A DNA stretch of 52,866 nucleotides from Rhodobacter sp. (GCA_022824145.1 JAJEAY010000034.1:1-52866); one strand, 5' to 3'; numbered from the stretch's first letter, positions 36,382-45,371 are shown. The notes: a model not told the origin generated them from the sequence alone. Made by a program: numbers and translations.

Positions 36382-36934
36382 TCTTTGCGGAAGCCAGTGC
36401 CAGTCTACCGCGTTCAGTCAATGTCATGAACACGTATGCGATTTTGGGAGACTCCTATATGTCACCACGGAGAGACTGACGGGGTCATGGGTTGGCGGGA
36501 CGCGGGCTGTTACCGGCAAGAATTCCCGTCGAAAGTATGATGTGACATGCTGGATTGGGAATTCGTCCCCCGTAATCAGTCCGAACTGCACCGCCGGTCC
36601 CGTTAAGATCAAGCGCAGAGCGGACGAGATGGCCCGTTGTCAGGAGTTTTCGGTTTTCGGCAACCCGAATTACTCGGCCGATTCCGATGAGTTCCAATTG
36701 AACCACAGGGCAATCCGGCTCCCCGATCAGAGCGGCATCCGGAATTCTCCATGACTGGCATATACCATCGCAATCGCCTCTCCCGGCAGCAGCATTCTGT
36801 GTTCAAAATCCGCATCCACTCTACATAAAGTGTTGCATGCCTCGGCGAAATCAGGAATCAGTCAACAGCCAATCCGGTACTGAACCTATCTCCAGACGCC
36901 GGCCATCTCACTGTTTTGCCCATGGACGCATCTA
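36382..36934. other. Intergenic stretch between aglR and the SNF2 gene
   Basis: About 550 bases with no intact gene. The minus strand between 36485 and 36861 has coding-like sequence split over two frames (described separately). The last 70 bases before the SNF2 start show no obvious promoter. Confidence 0.5.
36485..36861 (-). pseudogene. Possible frameshifted gene relic, unrecognised
   Basis: Two minus-strand frames read as protein-like text one after the other. From 36861 to 36727 a 44-codon frame reads PDFAEACNTLCRV then HRMLLPGEAIAMVYASHG before a stop. The adjacent frame from about 36760 down to 36485 continues with IPDAALIGEPDCPVVQLE, GIGRVIRVAENRKLLTTG and GGAVRTDYGGRIP. The switch near 36750 would be a frameshift. 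I do not recognise the family. It could equally be chance, since no ribosome site or intact start is evident. Confidence 0.25.
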
Positions 36935-39900
36935 ATGGAGCACCAGATACAAATCCACCACGGCACTTGGATTCCGCAGCCCAGCGGGGAATTCGACAAT
37001 TCCGGCCGGTTCGTGTTCTGGATCGAAACGCAGCAAACAGGGAAGAAAGACCCAAGACCCGAACTGCACCCCTCTCACCTCTCCGACACCAGCCGGCTTG
37101 AAGGTTTTCTTGCATCCGACCTGAAATTCAGCGCCGCGGCCGTCGCCGCCGCGGGGCCTGAGCCAGCCAGGTTCTGCGCGACAATGCCGAGCACCAGTGG
37201 AATGCCGCTGCCGAGCCTGGAGATGGCCCGGCTGTCCGGCGAGTACCTGCCGGACGAATTCCAATGGAACGACTGGGAGATCAAGGGGATCGCGGTTCGC
37301 AATCCGCTTGCATTCCTTCGCGAGCTGCAAGTCCTTTCAAGCTTCGGCGGAGGCGAGTTCCAAGTCGGCTATGACCTGAAGTTCTGGATCCATTTCGCGC
37401 AGCAGCTGCGCGCAATGGTCCGTCAACACCAGTTCCTGCCTGTCATGAAATGCCTTCAGCCCAAGCGAGGCCGTTCGCAGCCGGATTACGTAACTGGATG
37501 GGCTCCGGCAGACAGCCTTTACGAACGCTGCCTGCGCGATTTTGCCATCGCGATGCCGGCAGTATGCACGTTGGTAAAGAACGCCAGGAACGGATCCACG
37601 AGCGGGAACGCTCCGGTATCGGTCCTGGATCGCACCGATCTGCTGCGGCAGTTTTCGGAACAGCAGGTCGATATGCTGGTATCCAGCACCCCTTTCACCA
37701 AGTCATTCCTTAAGCCGCTTAGGAACAGCTGGTTCGGAGGCGCTCTGACTCCGACGCCCGCCAGCCGGATAGCCGCGGGCATAGATCCTCCCAGCCCTGC
37801 AGAGCAGGACGTGGCCCATTGGCATGCATGGCAGAAGAAAATCATCGGCCGGACCAGAGGCTCAGGATTCTCGCTGGGACTCCGCCTGAGCCAGGACGAC
37901 GGCACCGACGACAGCCGCTGGCGCATCGGATTTTTTGTATCCTGCAACGAGGATCCCTCGCTCTTGGTGGATCTGTCGGACTGGTGGGGAATGCCAGAAC
38001 ACAGAAAGTCCGAATGGCAGAATCGGTTCGGCCCACAGTTCGAGCGCAATCTGCTGTTCAGTCTCGGGCAAGCCGCCCGAATCTGTCCACTGCTGTGGCA
38101 GGGTATGGAGACGGCGGAACCGACCGGAGTCGATATTGACCTCGAAAAAGCATATGAATTCCTGAAAGATGACGCACTGGTGCTCGAGTCGGCAGGGTAC
38201 CGAATCGTTCTGCCGAGTTGGTGGACGCCAAAGGGGCGGCGCCGGGCACGGCTGCGCGTCCGTGCGAGCGGAACAGGCGGACAGTCCCAGGAGTCAGGAT
38301 CAGATTCAGGGCTGCTGACCCTGAGTACGCTGGTCCAGTACAACTACGAACTTTCCATCGACGGCGAAGCCGTGACCGAGGACGAGTGGAGAGCGTTGCT
38401 GGAAGCCAAGTCGCCGCTCGTGAAGTACCGCGGCGAATGGATGGAGATCGACCATCGGCAAATGTCCGAGACACTGGAACTATGGCGCAGCAGGGAAGAC
38501 AGCGACGGCATTGAATTCAGCCAGATGATCAAGGACATGGCTGAAGCGGATCCGAACACGGAAGAGTTCGTCTTCGATGACGTCCTAGGCGGAGTCCTTA
38601 AGGGACTGCAGAATCTGGAAAATCTGGAACCAATGGACAATCCTGCCGGATTGCATGGCGATCTGCGGGTTTACCAGAAAAAAGGAGTCGCCTGGCTGGC
38701 ACGGCAGGAACGGCTTGGCCTGCATCCGTGCCTGGCCGACGACATGGGACTCGGCAAGACCGTGCAGCTGATCGCATTGCTGCTCCATGAAAGGCAGCAC
38801 GAGGAACCGGCGCAGAAGTCCGGGATTCAGCCCACGCTTCTTGTTGCTCCGACTTCCGTGCTCAGCAACTGGAAAAAGGAAACCGGAAAATTCGCGCCTA
38901 GGCTGAAATGCTACATACACCACGGCTCGAACCGGATCCGAGACCCTGCTGAGTTTGCCGAAACCATTTCGGGCTATGACCTGATCGTGACCTCCTTCAA
39001 TCTGGTCCGCTCCGACAGCGAGACCCTGCAGGCCGCAAACTGGCGACGCATCGTTGTGGATGAAGCGCAGAACATCAAGAATCCGAAATCAGCGCAGGCC
39101 AAGGCGATCTTCGCCCTTCCAGCGACCTTCCGCATCGCCATGACGGGCACGCCGATCGAAAACAGGCTGATGGACATGTGGTCCCTGTTCCGGTTCCTCA
39201 ACCCCGGCTACCTTGGAACGGCAGCGCAGTTCAGGCGCGCTTACGAACTGCCCATCCAGCGGGAGAACGACATGGCCCGCACCCGGCAGCTTCAGCAGCT
39301 TGTCCAGCCGTTCATCCTGCGTCGCCTGAAATCCGACAAGTCAATCATCGATGACCTGCCCGACAAAGTCGAACAGAAGGTCTACTGCAACCTTACCAAG
39401 GAGCAGGCCTCGCTTTACCAGGCCGTAGTCGAGGATGTTGAGGACAGGATCGAGGACTCCGACGGAATGGCCCGGCGCGGACTGATTCTTTCGACGCTGA
39501 TGAAACTGAAGCAGGTCTGCAACCATCCGGCGCAGTTCATTCAGGACGGAAGCGCTTTCGACGAGAGACGTTCCCACAAGCTGGCCCGCCTGAACGAAAT
39601 GATCGAGGAAGCATTGCTGGAATCCGACAGCCTTCTTGTCTTCACACAGTTCACCGAAATCGGAGAGCGGCTGGAGACCCAGTTCCGGGAAAGGCATTCC
39701 TGTCCCGTGCATTACCTGCATGGAGGCACCAGCAGAAGACGCCGGGAAAAGATGATCGAGAGTTTTCAGGATCCGGATTCGCCTGCCGGGATTTTCGTGC
39801 TGTCGCTTCGGGCCGGCGGCGTCGGAATCACGCTGACGCAGGCAAACCATGTCTTTCATTTCGACCGCTGGTGGAATCCGGCAGTCGAGAATCAGGCCAC

Positions 39901-40117
39901 TGACCGTGCCTACAGGATCGGCCAGCAGAAAACGGTATTCGCCCACAAGATGGTGACGCTCGGGACGCTCGAAGAGCGAATCGACGAAATGATCGAATCC
40001 AAGAAAGCTCTTGCCGAGAACATCGTCGGCACGGACGAGAACTGGCTGACGGAAATGGACAACGACTCATTCCGGGAGCTGATCGCATTGAATCGCCAAA
40101 GCATCATGGAGGCTTGA
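36935..40117 (+). CDS. SNF2-family DNA translocase/helicase
   Basis: A 1060-residue SWI2/SNF2 ATPase. The N-terminal ~500 residues match the pattern of the bacterial SNF2-associated region (DUF3670-like). The ATPase core has LADDMGLGKTVQLIALLLHE (motif I), LVAPTSVLSNW (Ia), VDEAQNIKNP (motif II, DEAQ), MTGTPIENRLMDMWSLF (III), LVFTQFTEIGERL (IV) and LSLRAGGVGITLTQANHVFH, then DRAYRIGQQKTV (V-VI). Such proteins move along duplex DNA and remodel protein-DNA complexes; the bacterial role is not established. It is directly followed by a SWIM zinc-finger gene (two-base gap), a recurrent pairing. There is no methylase or nuclease nearby that would mark a restriction system. Confidence 0.93.
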   Translation: MEHQIQIHHGTWIPQPSGEFDNSGRFVFWIETQQTGKKDPRPELHPSHLSDTSRLEGFLASDLKFSAAAVAAAGPEPARFCATMPSTSGMPLPSLEMARLSGEYLPDEFQWNDWEIKGIAVRNPLAFLRELQVLSSFGGGEFQVGYDLKFWIHFAQQLRAMVRQHQFLPVMKCLQPKRGRSQPDYVTGWAPADSLYERCLRDFAIAMPAVCTLVKNARNGSTSGNAPVSVLDRTDLLRQFSEQQVDMLVSSTPFTKSFLKPLRNSWFGGALTPTPASRIAAGIDPPSPAEQDVAHWHAWQKKIIGRTRGSGFSLGLRLSQDDGTDDSRWRIGFFVSCNEDPSLLVDLSDWWGMPEHRKSEWQNRFGPQFERNLLFSLGQAARICPLLWQGMETAEPTGVDIDLEKAYEFLKDDALVLESAGYRIVLPSWWTPKGRRRARLRVRASGTGGQSQESGSDSGLLTLSTLVQYNYELSIDGEAVTEDEWRALLEAKSPLVKYRGEWMEIDHRQMSETLELWRSREDSDGIEFSQMIKDMAEADPNTEEFVFDDVLGGVLKGLQNLENLEPMDNPAGLHGDLRVYQKKGVAWLARQERLGLHPCLADDMGLGKTVQLIALLLHERQHEEPAQKSGIQPTLLVAPTSVLSNWKKETGKFAPRLKCYIHHGSNRIRDPAEFAETISGYDLIVTSFNLVRSDSETLQAANWRRIVVDEAQNIKNPKSAQAKAIFALPATFRIAMTGTPIENRLMDMWSLFRFLNPGYLGTAAQFRRAYELPIQRENDMARTRQLQQLVQPFILRRLKSDKSIIDDLPDKVEQKVYCNLTKEQASLYQAVVEDVEDRIEDSDGMARRGLILSTLMKLKQVCNHPAQFIQDGSAFDERRSHKLARLNEMIEEALLESDSLLVFTQFTEIGERLETQFRERHSCPVHYLHGGTSRRRREKMIESFQDPDSPAGIFVLSLRAGGVGITLTQANHVFHFDRWWNPAVENQATDRAYRIGQQKTVFAHKMVTLGTLEERIDEMIESKKALAENIVGTDENWLTEMDNDSFRELIALNRQSIMEA

Positions 40118-40119
40118 TC

Positions 40120-40956
40120 ATGGCCAAGATGACCCGTACCTGGTGGGGAGAAATTTTTCTGGATGTCCTTGCAATGAGCATGGACGAGGGCAGGCTCAAG
40201 CGGGGACGGGCATATTCCGGTCCCAACCGGCTGCTGGAATTTTCAATCAACAAAGGCGTCGCCAGGGCCACGCTGCGCGGCAACATCAACCCCTATTTCG
40301 GGGTCTACAAGGAACCGCGATACAAGGTGACCGTCAAGCTGCGGCAGTTCACGTCGGCTGACTGGCGCAGGATCTCGAAGGCAATATCCGGCAACGCGGC
40401 ATGCCTGTCCCAGCTGCTCATGAACGAAATGCCCACAGCGATAGAGGATGCATTTTCGGATTCAGGCAAGACCCTTCTGCCACGGTCAAAGGACGAACTC
40501 ATCAGCACGTGTTCGTGTCCGGACTGGGCGACGCCCTGCAAGCATGTTGCAGGCGTCTACTACAAGATCGCATCGCTGCTTGACCGCGACCCGATGCTCC
40601 TGTTCCAGCTCCGTGGCCTGGAATTTTCGGTATTTCGCGAAAAGCTGGCGGATTCGCCTCTGGGGCAGGCGCTCATCGATGAGCAGACCGGTGAAGACGG
40701 ATCAATCGACCTTCCGACCAACCGCTACACCGAACCTCGAAGAACGCCCGCGGCGGGCATTGACCCCAGGTCTTACTGGATGGGTGAGCATCCGCTGCCT
40801 TCGGTTGACGTATCGAGCGGGTCGCCACCTACGCCTGCCGTGCTGGTCAAGAAGGGAGGTGACCATCCGCCATTCTGGCATGTTCACCAGTCTTTCATCG
40901 GTGTCATGGAGGAAGTGTGCGACCGCGTCGTCCAGAAAAACCGCCCGTCCCTGTAA
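40120..40956 (+). CDS. SWIM zinc-finger protein, partner of SNF2 gene
   Basis: A 278-residue cytoplasmic protein with a SWIM zinc finger, CxCx(n)CxH, seen as CSCPDWATPCKHV at about residues 132-144. The N-terminus (TWWGEIFLDVLAMSMDEGRLKRGRAY) is typical of the bacterial SWIM proteins encoded beside SNF2 helicases. A GGAGG ribosome site overlaps the end of the SNF2 gene and the start lies two bases after that stop, so the two are translationally linked. SWIM domains bind DNA or protein; a joint function with the SNF2 ATPase is inferred from conserved adjacency. Confidence 0.9.
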   Translation: MAKMTRTWWGEIFLDVLAMSMDEGRLKRGRAYSGPNRLLEFSINKGVARATLRGNINPYFGVYKEPRYKVTVKLRQFTSADWRRISKAISGNAACLSQLLMNEMPTAIEDAFSDSGKTLLPRSKDELISTCSCPDWATPCKHVAGVYYKIASLLDRDPMLLFQLRGLEFSVFREKLADSPLGQALIDEQTGEDGSIDLPTNRYTEPRRTPAAGIDPRSYWMGEHPLPSVDVSSGSPPTPAVLVKKGGDHPPFWHVHQSFIGVMEEVCDRVVQKNRPSL

Positions 40957-41177
40957 GCAGTGTCCGAGACCGCATTTCGCGCCATGTTCCCGGCAAAAGC
41001 CATACAGGAGAACTCAGGCAAATATGGTTGGGAATTGCCAACATGATTTGACTCAGGCGGAATACTGTGGCGGAAAGCGGAGCCGGTTCGCCCTGAATTC
41101 CGGAACGCGGGGTTTTCAATTGGCGCCGGTAGCGCATAATCCAGTGTCCGTTACATAGGTTACCAACACGGCTGTTC

Positions 41178-42161
41178 ATGTCCAACGTCCATCCTGCCAA
41201 CGCGTTCTCGCTCGTTGCCGACACCGGAGGCACCAACACCCGGGTGGCGCTGGCCGACGGCAGCCGACTGCTTACCGAGACCGTGCGGCGCTACCAAAAC
41301 CAGGAGCATAGCAGTCTGGAAGCCGTGCTGCGGAGGTTTCTGGATGAACATGGTGGAGTCGACTGTGCCGGCGCCTGCCTGGCAGTGGCCGGGCCGATCA
41401 GCGACGGTTCGGCAGAGTTGACCAACCTCGACTGGCGGATTGACCGAGACACAATCGCACACGCGTCTCAGGCGGAGACCGTGGCTCTGCTGAACGATCT
41501 GCAGGCACAGGGCCACTCGCTCGGCCATGTCCCGGCGTCGAACCTGCTCGAAATCATCCCGGCCCAGAGTCTGGAACCAGCAGCAACGCGTCTCGTGATC
41601 GGAATTGGCACCGGGTTCAATGTCGCTCCTGTATATTGCACAGGCACTGGCCGGTTGGTCACGCCTTCCGAAGCTGGCCATGCAAGCTTGCCAGCACAGA
41701 GCGAAGCGGATCTGAGGCTGTTTCGGTTTCTTGAGGAAACACGCGGCTTTCCTGACGTCGAGGAAGCCCTGTCAGGCCGCGGACTGGAAAGCATCTACAC
41801 CTGGCTTGGGCAGGAAGACGGAGAGTCACGCATATTGCCAGGAGCCGGCATCATTGCACAGTTCGAGAACGGCTCTGATCCAAGAGCGGCCCAGGCAATG
41901 CGGACATTCGCTCGACTGCTTGGCACAATTGCTGGGAACCTAGCGCTTGTACACCTTCCCTTTGGCGGCATCTATCTTACCGGAGGCGTTGCACGGGCAT
42001 TCGCGCCGCACCTGGCCAATCTCGGATTCGGCGAAGCATTCCGCTCAAAAGGTCGCCTTTCCGGTTTAATGGACAGGTTTGGCGTTACTGCAATCAATGA
42101 CGATTTCGCGGCGCTTGTTGGCTGCGCAAGCCACCTATCGGAAATCACCTCCAAAATGTAG
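41178..42161 (+). CDS. glk: Glucokinase
   Basis: A 327-residue sugar kinase of the Glk (hexokinase-fold) family, phosphorylating glucose with ATP. The phosphate loop is LVADTGGTNTRVAL; CAGACLAVAGPI and LTNLDWRID follow, with LLNDLQAQGHSL holding the catalytic Asp. IGIGTGFNVAPVY is the adenosine-side Gly motif and GGIYLTGGVARAFAP lies near the end. It would act on glucose freed by AglA; only the SNF2/SWIM pair separates it from the agl operon, so sugar genes may once have been contiguous (inference). Confidence 0.92.
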   Translation: MSNVHPANAFSLVADTGGTNTRVALADGSRLLTETVRRYQNQEHSSLEAVLRRFLDEHGGVDCAGACLAVAGPISDGSAELTNLDWRIDRDTIAHASQAETVALLNDLQAQGHSLGHVPASNLLEIIPAQSLEPAATRLVIGIGTGFNVAPVYCTGTGRLVTPSEAGHASLPAQSEADLRLFRFLEETRGFPDVEEALSGRGLESIYTWLGQEDGESRILPGAGIIAQFENGSDPRAAQAMRTFARLLGTIAGNLALVHLPFGGIYLTGGVARAFAPHLANLGFGEAFRSKGRLSGLMDRFGVTAINDDFAALVGCASHLSEITSKM

Positions 42162-42222
42162 TTCCTCTTGCCTGCCTCTCGTTCGCCAAAACTCCCGCTG
42201 CACTCCCCGGCTGACCTCCGAT

Positions 42223-42242
42223 CGAACCTCAGCCTCGGTTCG
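42223..42242. terminator. Small hairpin between convergent glk and MetE-like gene
   Basis: CGAACC and GGTTCG form a six-base stem with an eight-base loop directly beside the MetE-like stop codon. It is weak and lacks a U-run; it is the only stem seen in this convergent gap. Confidence 0.3.
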
Positions 42243-42243
42243 G

Positions 42244-43368
42244 CTACACGCCGCCCCAGATCGCCTCCGCCGTCCGAACCACCAGTTCGAGCTTGCGGCG
42301 CTGGTCGTCCTCGCTGATATCATTGCCTTCCTCTGTGGATGCGAAACCACACTGCGGCGCGATGCCCAGCTGGTCAATGTCCGCGAATCTCGATGCTTCC
42401 TCGAACTTGGCCTTCAGGCCGTCCAGAGATTCGAGTTCGCCGCGCTTGGTGGTGATGAATCCCGGTAGCACGCGCTTGCGGCCCTTCGGAAGCAGGCGCA
42501 GCGGCTCAAGCCCACCTGCCCTTTCAGTGTCGTACTCCATGAAATAGACATCCACACCCGTCTTGTTGAACACGGCATCTGCTGCTGGGTCATACGCCCC
42601 TTCCGCCGCGTGTGTGGATCGAAAATTTCCGCGGCAGAGATGCATTCCGATCACCATGTCTGCAGGTCTGTCCCGAATCGCTTCGTTCATCATCCAGGCA
42701 TACCGGTCGATCAGCCAGTCTGGATCCTGCCCCTGCGCTTCCTTTTCGGCGCGGTGTTTTGGGTCACACAGATAGGCGAAGAATATGTCGTCCATCTGAA
42801 GATACCGGCAGCCAGCGTCGTGGAAGGCGTGCACCGCTTTCCTGTAGGTGTCGGCAATGTCGGCGAAAAGGGCGTCCGGGTCTCTGTATTCCGGAGGCGC
42901 GATGTCTTCGGGTGCCGTTCGAAAATGACAGCAGGACGGCCCCGGAATGGAAATCTTGGGCACGACATTCGTATGCTGGGCAACGAACCTGAAGTGGTCC
43001 AGCATAGGATGGTCCGAGGGAAAATCCAGACGGCCGGAAATGGTGGGGAACACCGGTCGAAGCTTTATTCCCGCGAACTGAACCCCCTCTTCGCGTTCAA
43101 CCAGGTCGAATCCGTCCAGCATTCCCATAAAGTCATAATGCCAGAACGACCGCCTCGCTTCGCCGTCAGTTACGGCCCGCAGTCCGACCTCTTCCTGCAT
43201 GCGGATAAGATCGGGAATCGCCGAATCCTCAACTTCGCGAAGTTCATCTTCAGACAGCTTCCCATCCTGGAAATGCATCCTTCGAGCGTCCGCAACGCTT
43301 TTCGGACGAAGAAGGCTGCCCACATGATCGGCGCGAAACGGCGGTGATGTCAGTGTCGATTGAATCAT
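42244..43368 (-). CDS. MetE-like cobalamin-independent methyltransferase domain protein
   Basis: A 374-residue zinc protein matching the C-terminal catalytic half of methionine synthase MetE, encoded alone. It starts with PFRADHVGSLLRP. Zinc-ligand motifs are IGMHLCRGN (His and Cys) and IAPQCGFAS (Cys), with YFMEYD supplying an acidic residue and YLQMDD in the barrel. It lacks the N-terminal folate-binding half of full MetE. Stand-alone homologues are annotated as 5-methyltetrahydropteroyltriglutamate-homocysteine methyltransferase, but the methyl donor is often unknown. GGAGAAGG precedes the start. Convergent with glk. Confidence 0.88.
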   Translation of the reverse strand: MIQSTLTSPPFRADHVGSLLRPKSVADARRMHFQDGKLSEDELREVEDSAIPDLIRMQEEVGLRAVTDGEARRSFWHYDFMGMLDGFDLVEREEGVQFAGIKLRPVFPTISGRLDFPSDHPMLDHFRFVAQHTNVVPKISIPGPSCCHFRTAPEDIAPPEYRDPDALFADIADTYRKAVHAFHDAGCRYLQMDDIFFAYLCDPKHRAEKEAQGQDPDWLIDRYAWMMNEAIRDRPADMVIGMHLCRGNFRSTHAAEGAYDPAADAVFNKTGVDVYFMEYDTERAGGLEPLRLLPKGRKRVLPGFITTKRGELESLDGLKAKFEEASRFADIDQLGIAPQCGFASTEEGNDISEDDQRRKLELVVRTAEAIWGGV

Positions 43369-43810
43369 GGCCTTCTCCGTTTCGAAGCAGTGTAGCCGAT
43401 TGAGTTTGTCCAGCAAATGCCAACTGTATCCGCGCGATCAAATTCACTCGAGGGCGGGATGAGCTTCAGAACCGGTCCCATAATTGGGATACTTCGCCGG
43501 CATCTGGCCAAGGCGGCGGTGATTTCTCACTGCTAAAGATGCCTAGAGCGCAAATTACAGTCACACAGATCAAGACACCTGCTCTGGAAACCACGGCGGC
43601 GGATTTACGCTTGGCACAGGCGGAGAGCCATGCTGCGACCGGATCGCTTCCCTCTCTCGGCGAATGCATCCGCTGCGATGGCCGAACTGGCGCTGAAATC
43701 ACTTGAGTGGATTCCCGTGGCAACCGGCTCCTCGAACGCACTTTCTGTCGGAAACGCGAACAGGACGGTACGAAGCGAGACAAAAGGAACGGGAGATGCA
43801 GCGTGGACGG
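43369..43810. other. Stretch upstream of MetE-like gene, weak coding potential
   Basis: About 440 bases. The only candidate is a minus-strand frame 43466-43669 encoding about 67 residues with one hydrophobic segment (VSRAGVLICVTVICALGIF) and the end VSQLWDRF. It has no recognisable family and no convincing ribosome site, so I do not call it as a gene. The remainder shows nothing identifiable. Confidence 0.35.
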
Positions 43811-44095
43811 TTAGAACGGCCAGCGGATCAGGAAGCCCAGAATCACAACCGCGGCGACCCAGAGACCGATCTGCCAGCGCGTGTTGTCCTTGTCGCGCTT
43901 CGCCATTTCCGCGTCACGCTTCGCCATTTCCGTCGCCATTTCCGCGTCACGTTTCCCCATTTCCGCATCGCGCCTTGCCATGTCAGCCCTAAGCCGATCA
44001 ATGGCGCTCTCGGTTTTCGCAAGCGTCGTTTCCATACGCTCCTCCAAGACGGCCATCTGCCGGGCAATCCGGTGAATGTCCGGCTGGTCGCTCAT
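43811..44095 (-). CDS. Small coiled-coil protein with C-terminal membrane anchor (long paralogue)
   Basis: A 94-residue protein: an N-terminal coiled coil (MAVLEERMETTLAKTESAID, then RLRADMARRD), several near-identical KRDAEMA heptads, and one C-terminal membrane helix (WQIGLWVAAVVILGFLIRW). It would sit in the inner membrane with the coiled coil in the cytoplasm. Overall it resembles DUF1640 or XhlA-like small proteins, but I do not assign a family. A 67-residue paralogue lies at 44857-45060 on the same strand and lacks the extra heptads. The 21-bp repeats at 43891-43985 encode them. No strong ribosome site is seen. Confidence 0.65.
   Translation of the reverse strand: MSDQPDIHRIARQMAVLEERMETTLAKTESAIDRLRADMARRDAEMGKRDAEMATEMAKRDAEMAKRDKDNTRWQIGLWVAAVVILGFLIRWPF
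43891..43985. repeat. 21-bp tandem repeats encoding KRDAEMA heptads
   Basis: Near-identical 21-base units of the form TCGCGCTTCGCCATTTCCGC recur about four times on the plus strand, interrupted by one shortened unit (TCGCCATTTCCGCG). On the coding (minus) strand each complete unit is one coiled-coil heptad. The repeat keeps the reading frame, as expected for selection on coiled-coil length. Confidence 0.7.
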
Positions 44096-44856
44096 AGCAT
44101 TACGTTAGCCCAATGAATTAGAGTTGACAACCTGTCACCTGTCCCGTTCGGCAAACTGGCTTTCGAACTGGCCTTTCCACTGGAGTGGAAAGTTCCGGCA
44201 TCCTTCCCGTCCGGCCCTGGCGCCCCCCGAATGAGGCAGCACCTGTTCCCTCATCGCCGTTTTCGACGGTATGTGCCTGAATCCAGCATTGATTACCGGT
44301 GCTGGACGAGCTGCATGGTCAGGGAATTTTCCTCCCCGACAGGCTGTCGGCGCTGGCGGAGAGAATGCCGTCCGTCATCGATGTCCATTTTGGCCAAACC
44401 GGCGCGTTCCTGCTGTTCGGATGCCTTGACCATATGAAGTTGGTGCTGGTGAGCGGCCGGGTCAAGGAGGTCTAGGTCTAGGTGATGATGCGATTATGAG
44501 GCTGGTCGAGAAGGAACGGTGAACCTAGCCAAGCTCCGGAAGGCCAGCCATCAGCGGCCAGCTGTCCAGTTCACGGGTTTCCCGCTGAATGCCACGGCAG
44601 CCGAACCGGGCCAACGGAATGCGCCTGAGTCCCGACGCGGCGCCCGGCTGTCCGACGAAACTGGAGCGTTGCCATAGCGGAGGGTTTATGTTCGGCACGC
44701 GAAAACTCGGACGGGCGAAACAGTCCGGCTCCGCTACGGATCTCCGGAACTTGGCGGTCTGGCTTCGATTCGGGCGGATCCGTATTTACATCTGTCATCC
44801 CAATGACTGACGAAACTGTAGCATGAACAACACAGACAGATATCCGATGAATGCCG
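44096..44856. other. Poorly coding stretch between two small paralogues
   Basis: About 760 bases without a supported gene. A plus-strand frame from a GTG at 44299 to a stop at 44475 reads protein-like (LDELHGQGIFLPDRLSALAE, then VIDVHFGQTGAFLLFGCLDH) and may be a gene remnant of unknown family. The other short frames show nothing recognisable. Confidence 0.45.
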
Positions 44857-45060
44857 TCAGCCCAGCCAGCGAATCAGGACACCGATAACGACGACAGCCG
44901 AAATCCAGAGGCCGACCTGCCAGCGCAGGTTCTCTTTGTCGCGCCGCGCCATGTCGGCCCGGAGCCGGTCAACGGCGCTCTCGGTTCCGCCAAGATGCGT
45001 TTCCATACGTTCCTCCATGGCCGCGAGTCCCTGAGTCAAGTCTTCTGTGCTCGCGCTCAT
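44857..45060 (-). CDS. Small coiled-coil protein with C-terminal membrane anchor (short paralogue)
   Basis: A 67-residue protein with a short coiled coil (MEERMETHLGGTESAVDRLR) and a C-terminal membrane helix (WQVGLWISAVVVIGVLIRWL). It matches the two ends of the 94-residue protein at 43811-44095 almost residue for residue (METxLxxTESAxDRLRADMARRD and RWQxGLWxxAVV) but lacks the heptad insert. Conservation between diverged copies argues that both are or were real genes. Function unknown. Confidence 0.65.
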   Translation of the reverse strand: MSASTEDLTQGLAAMEERMETHLGGTESAVDRLRADMARRDKENLRWQVGLWISAVVVIGVLIRWLG

Positions 45061-45281
45061 GATGGAAATTTATACGCCGTGGCGCGGTCTTTCAACGCCT
45101 GCACTGAATGGGGAGCCACTTGGCCCCCTTTTCTTGGTGACCCGTGTTCCGTTGTGCGCAGTCAAATTTGTGCCTATTGCTGATTCGCCTAGCGCGATCC
45201 CCCGAATTGGCAAGCGGAAAGGGAAGAGTGCTTCAGGAACATGCGTTAAAGCGATGTTTACATTGATAAACGGGAAATCCG

Positions 45282-45371
45282 TGGCGGAGAAGGAGGGATT
45301 CGAACCCCCGGAGGGCGTTAACCCTCAACGGTTTTCAAGACCGCCGCATTCGACCACTCTGCCACTTCTCC
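45282..45371 (-). tRNA. tRNA-Ser (anticodon UGA)
   Basis: The minus strand gives a 90-base class II tRNA with encoded CCA. The acceptor GGAGAAG pairs with CTTCTCC and the D arm is TGGCAGAGTGGTCGAATGC. The anticodon stem-loop GCGGTCTTGAAAACCG carries TGA, a long variable arm follows (TTGAGGGTTAACGCCCTCC), and the T arm is GGGGGTTCGAATCCC. The long variable arm and the TGA anticodon identify serine. It borders the low-coding stretch to its left, a common insertion point for mobile DNA. Confidence 0.96.

Noticed and set aside
36935-40956. SNF2/SWIM pair as part of a DISARM-like defence system
   Set aside because: No DNA methylase, phospholipase D or DUF1998 gene lies nearby; neighbours are sugar metabolism genes.
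41027-41042. GTTGG-GAATTG-CCAAC dyad upstream of glk
   Set aside because: Five-base arms are expected by chance in a window of this size and no second copy is nearby.
43466-43669. 67-residue single-helix protein on the minus strand
   Set aside because: One hydrophobic stretch alone is weak evidence; no ribosome site, no homologue known to me, and mixed codon use.
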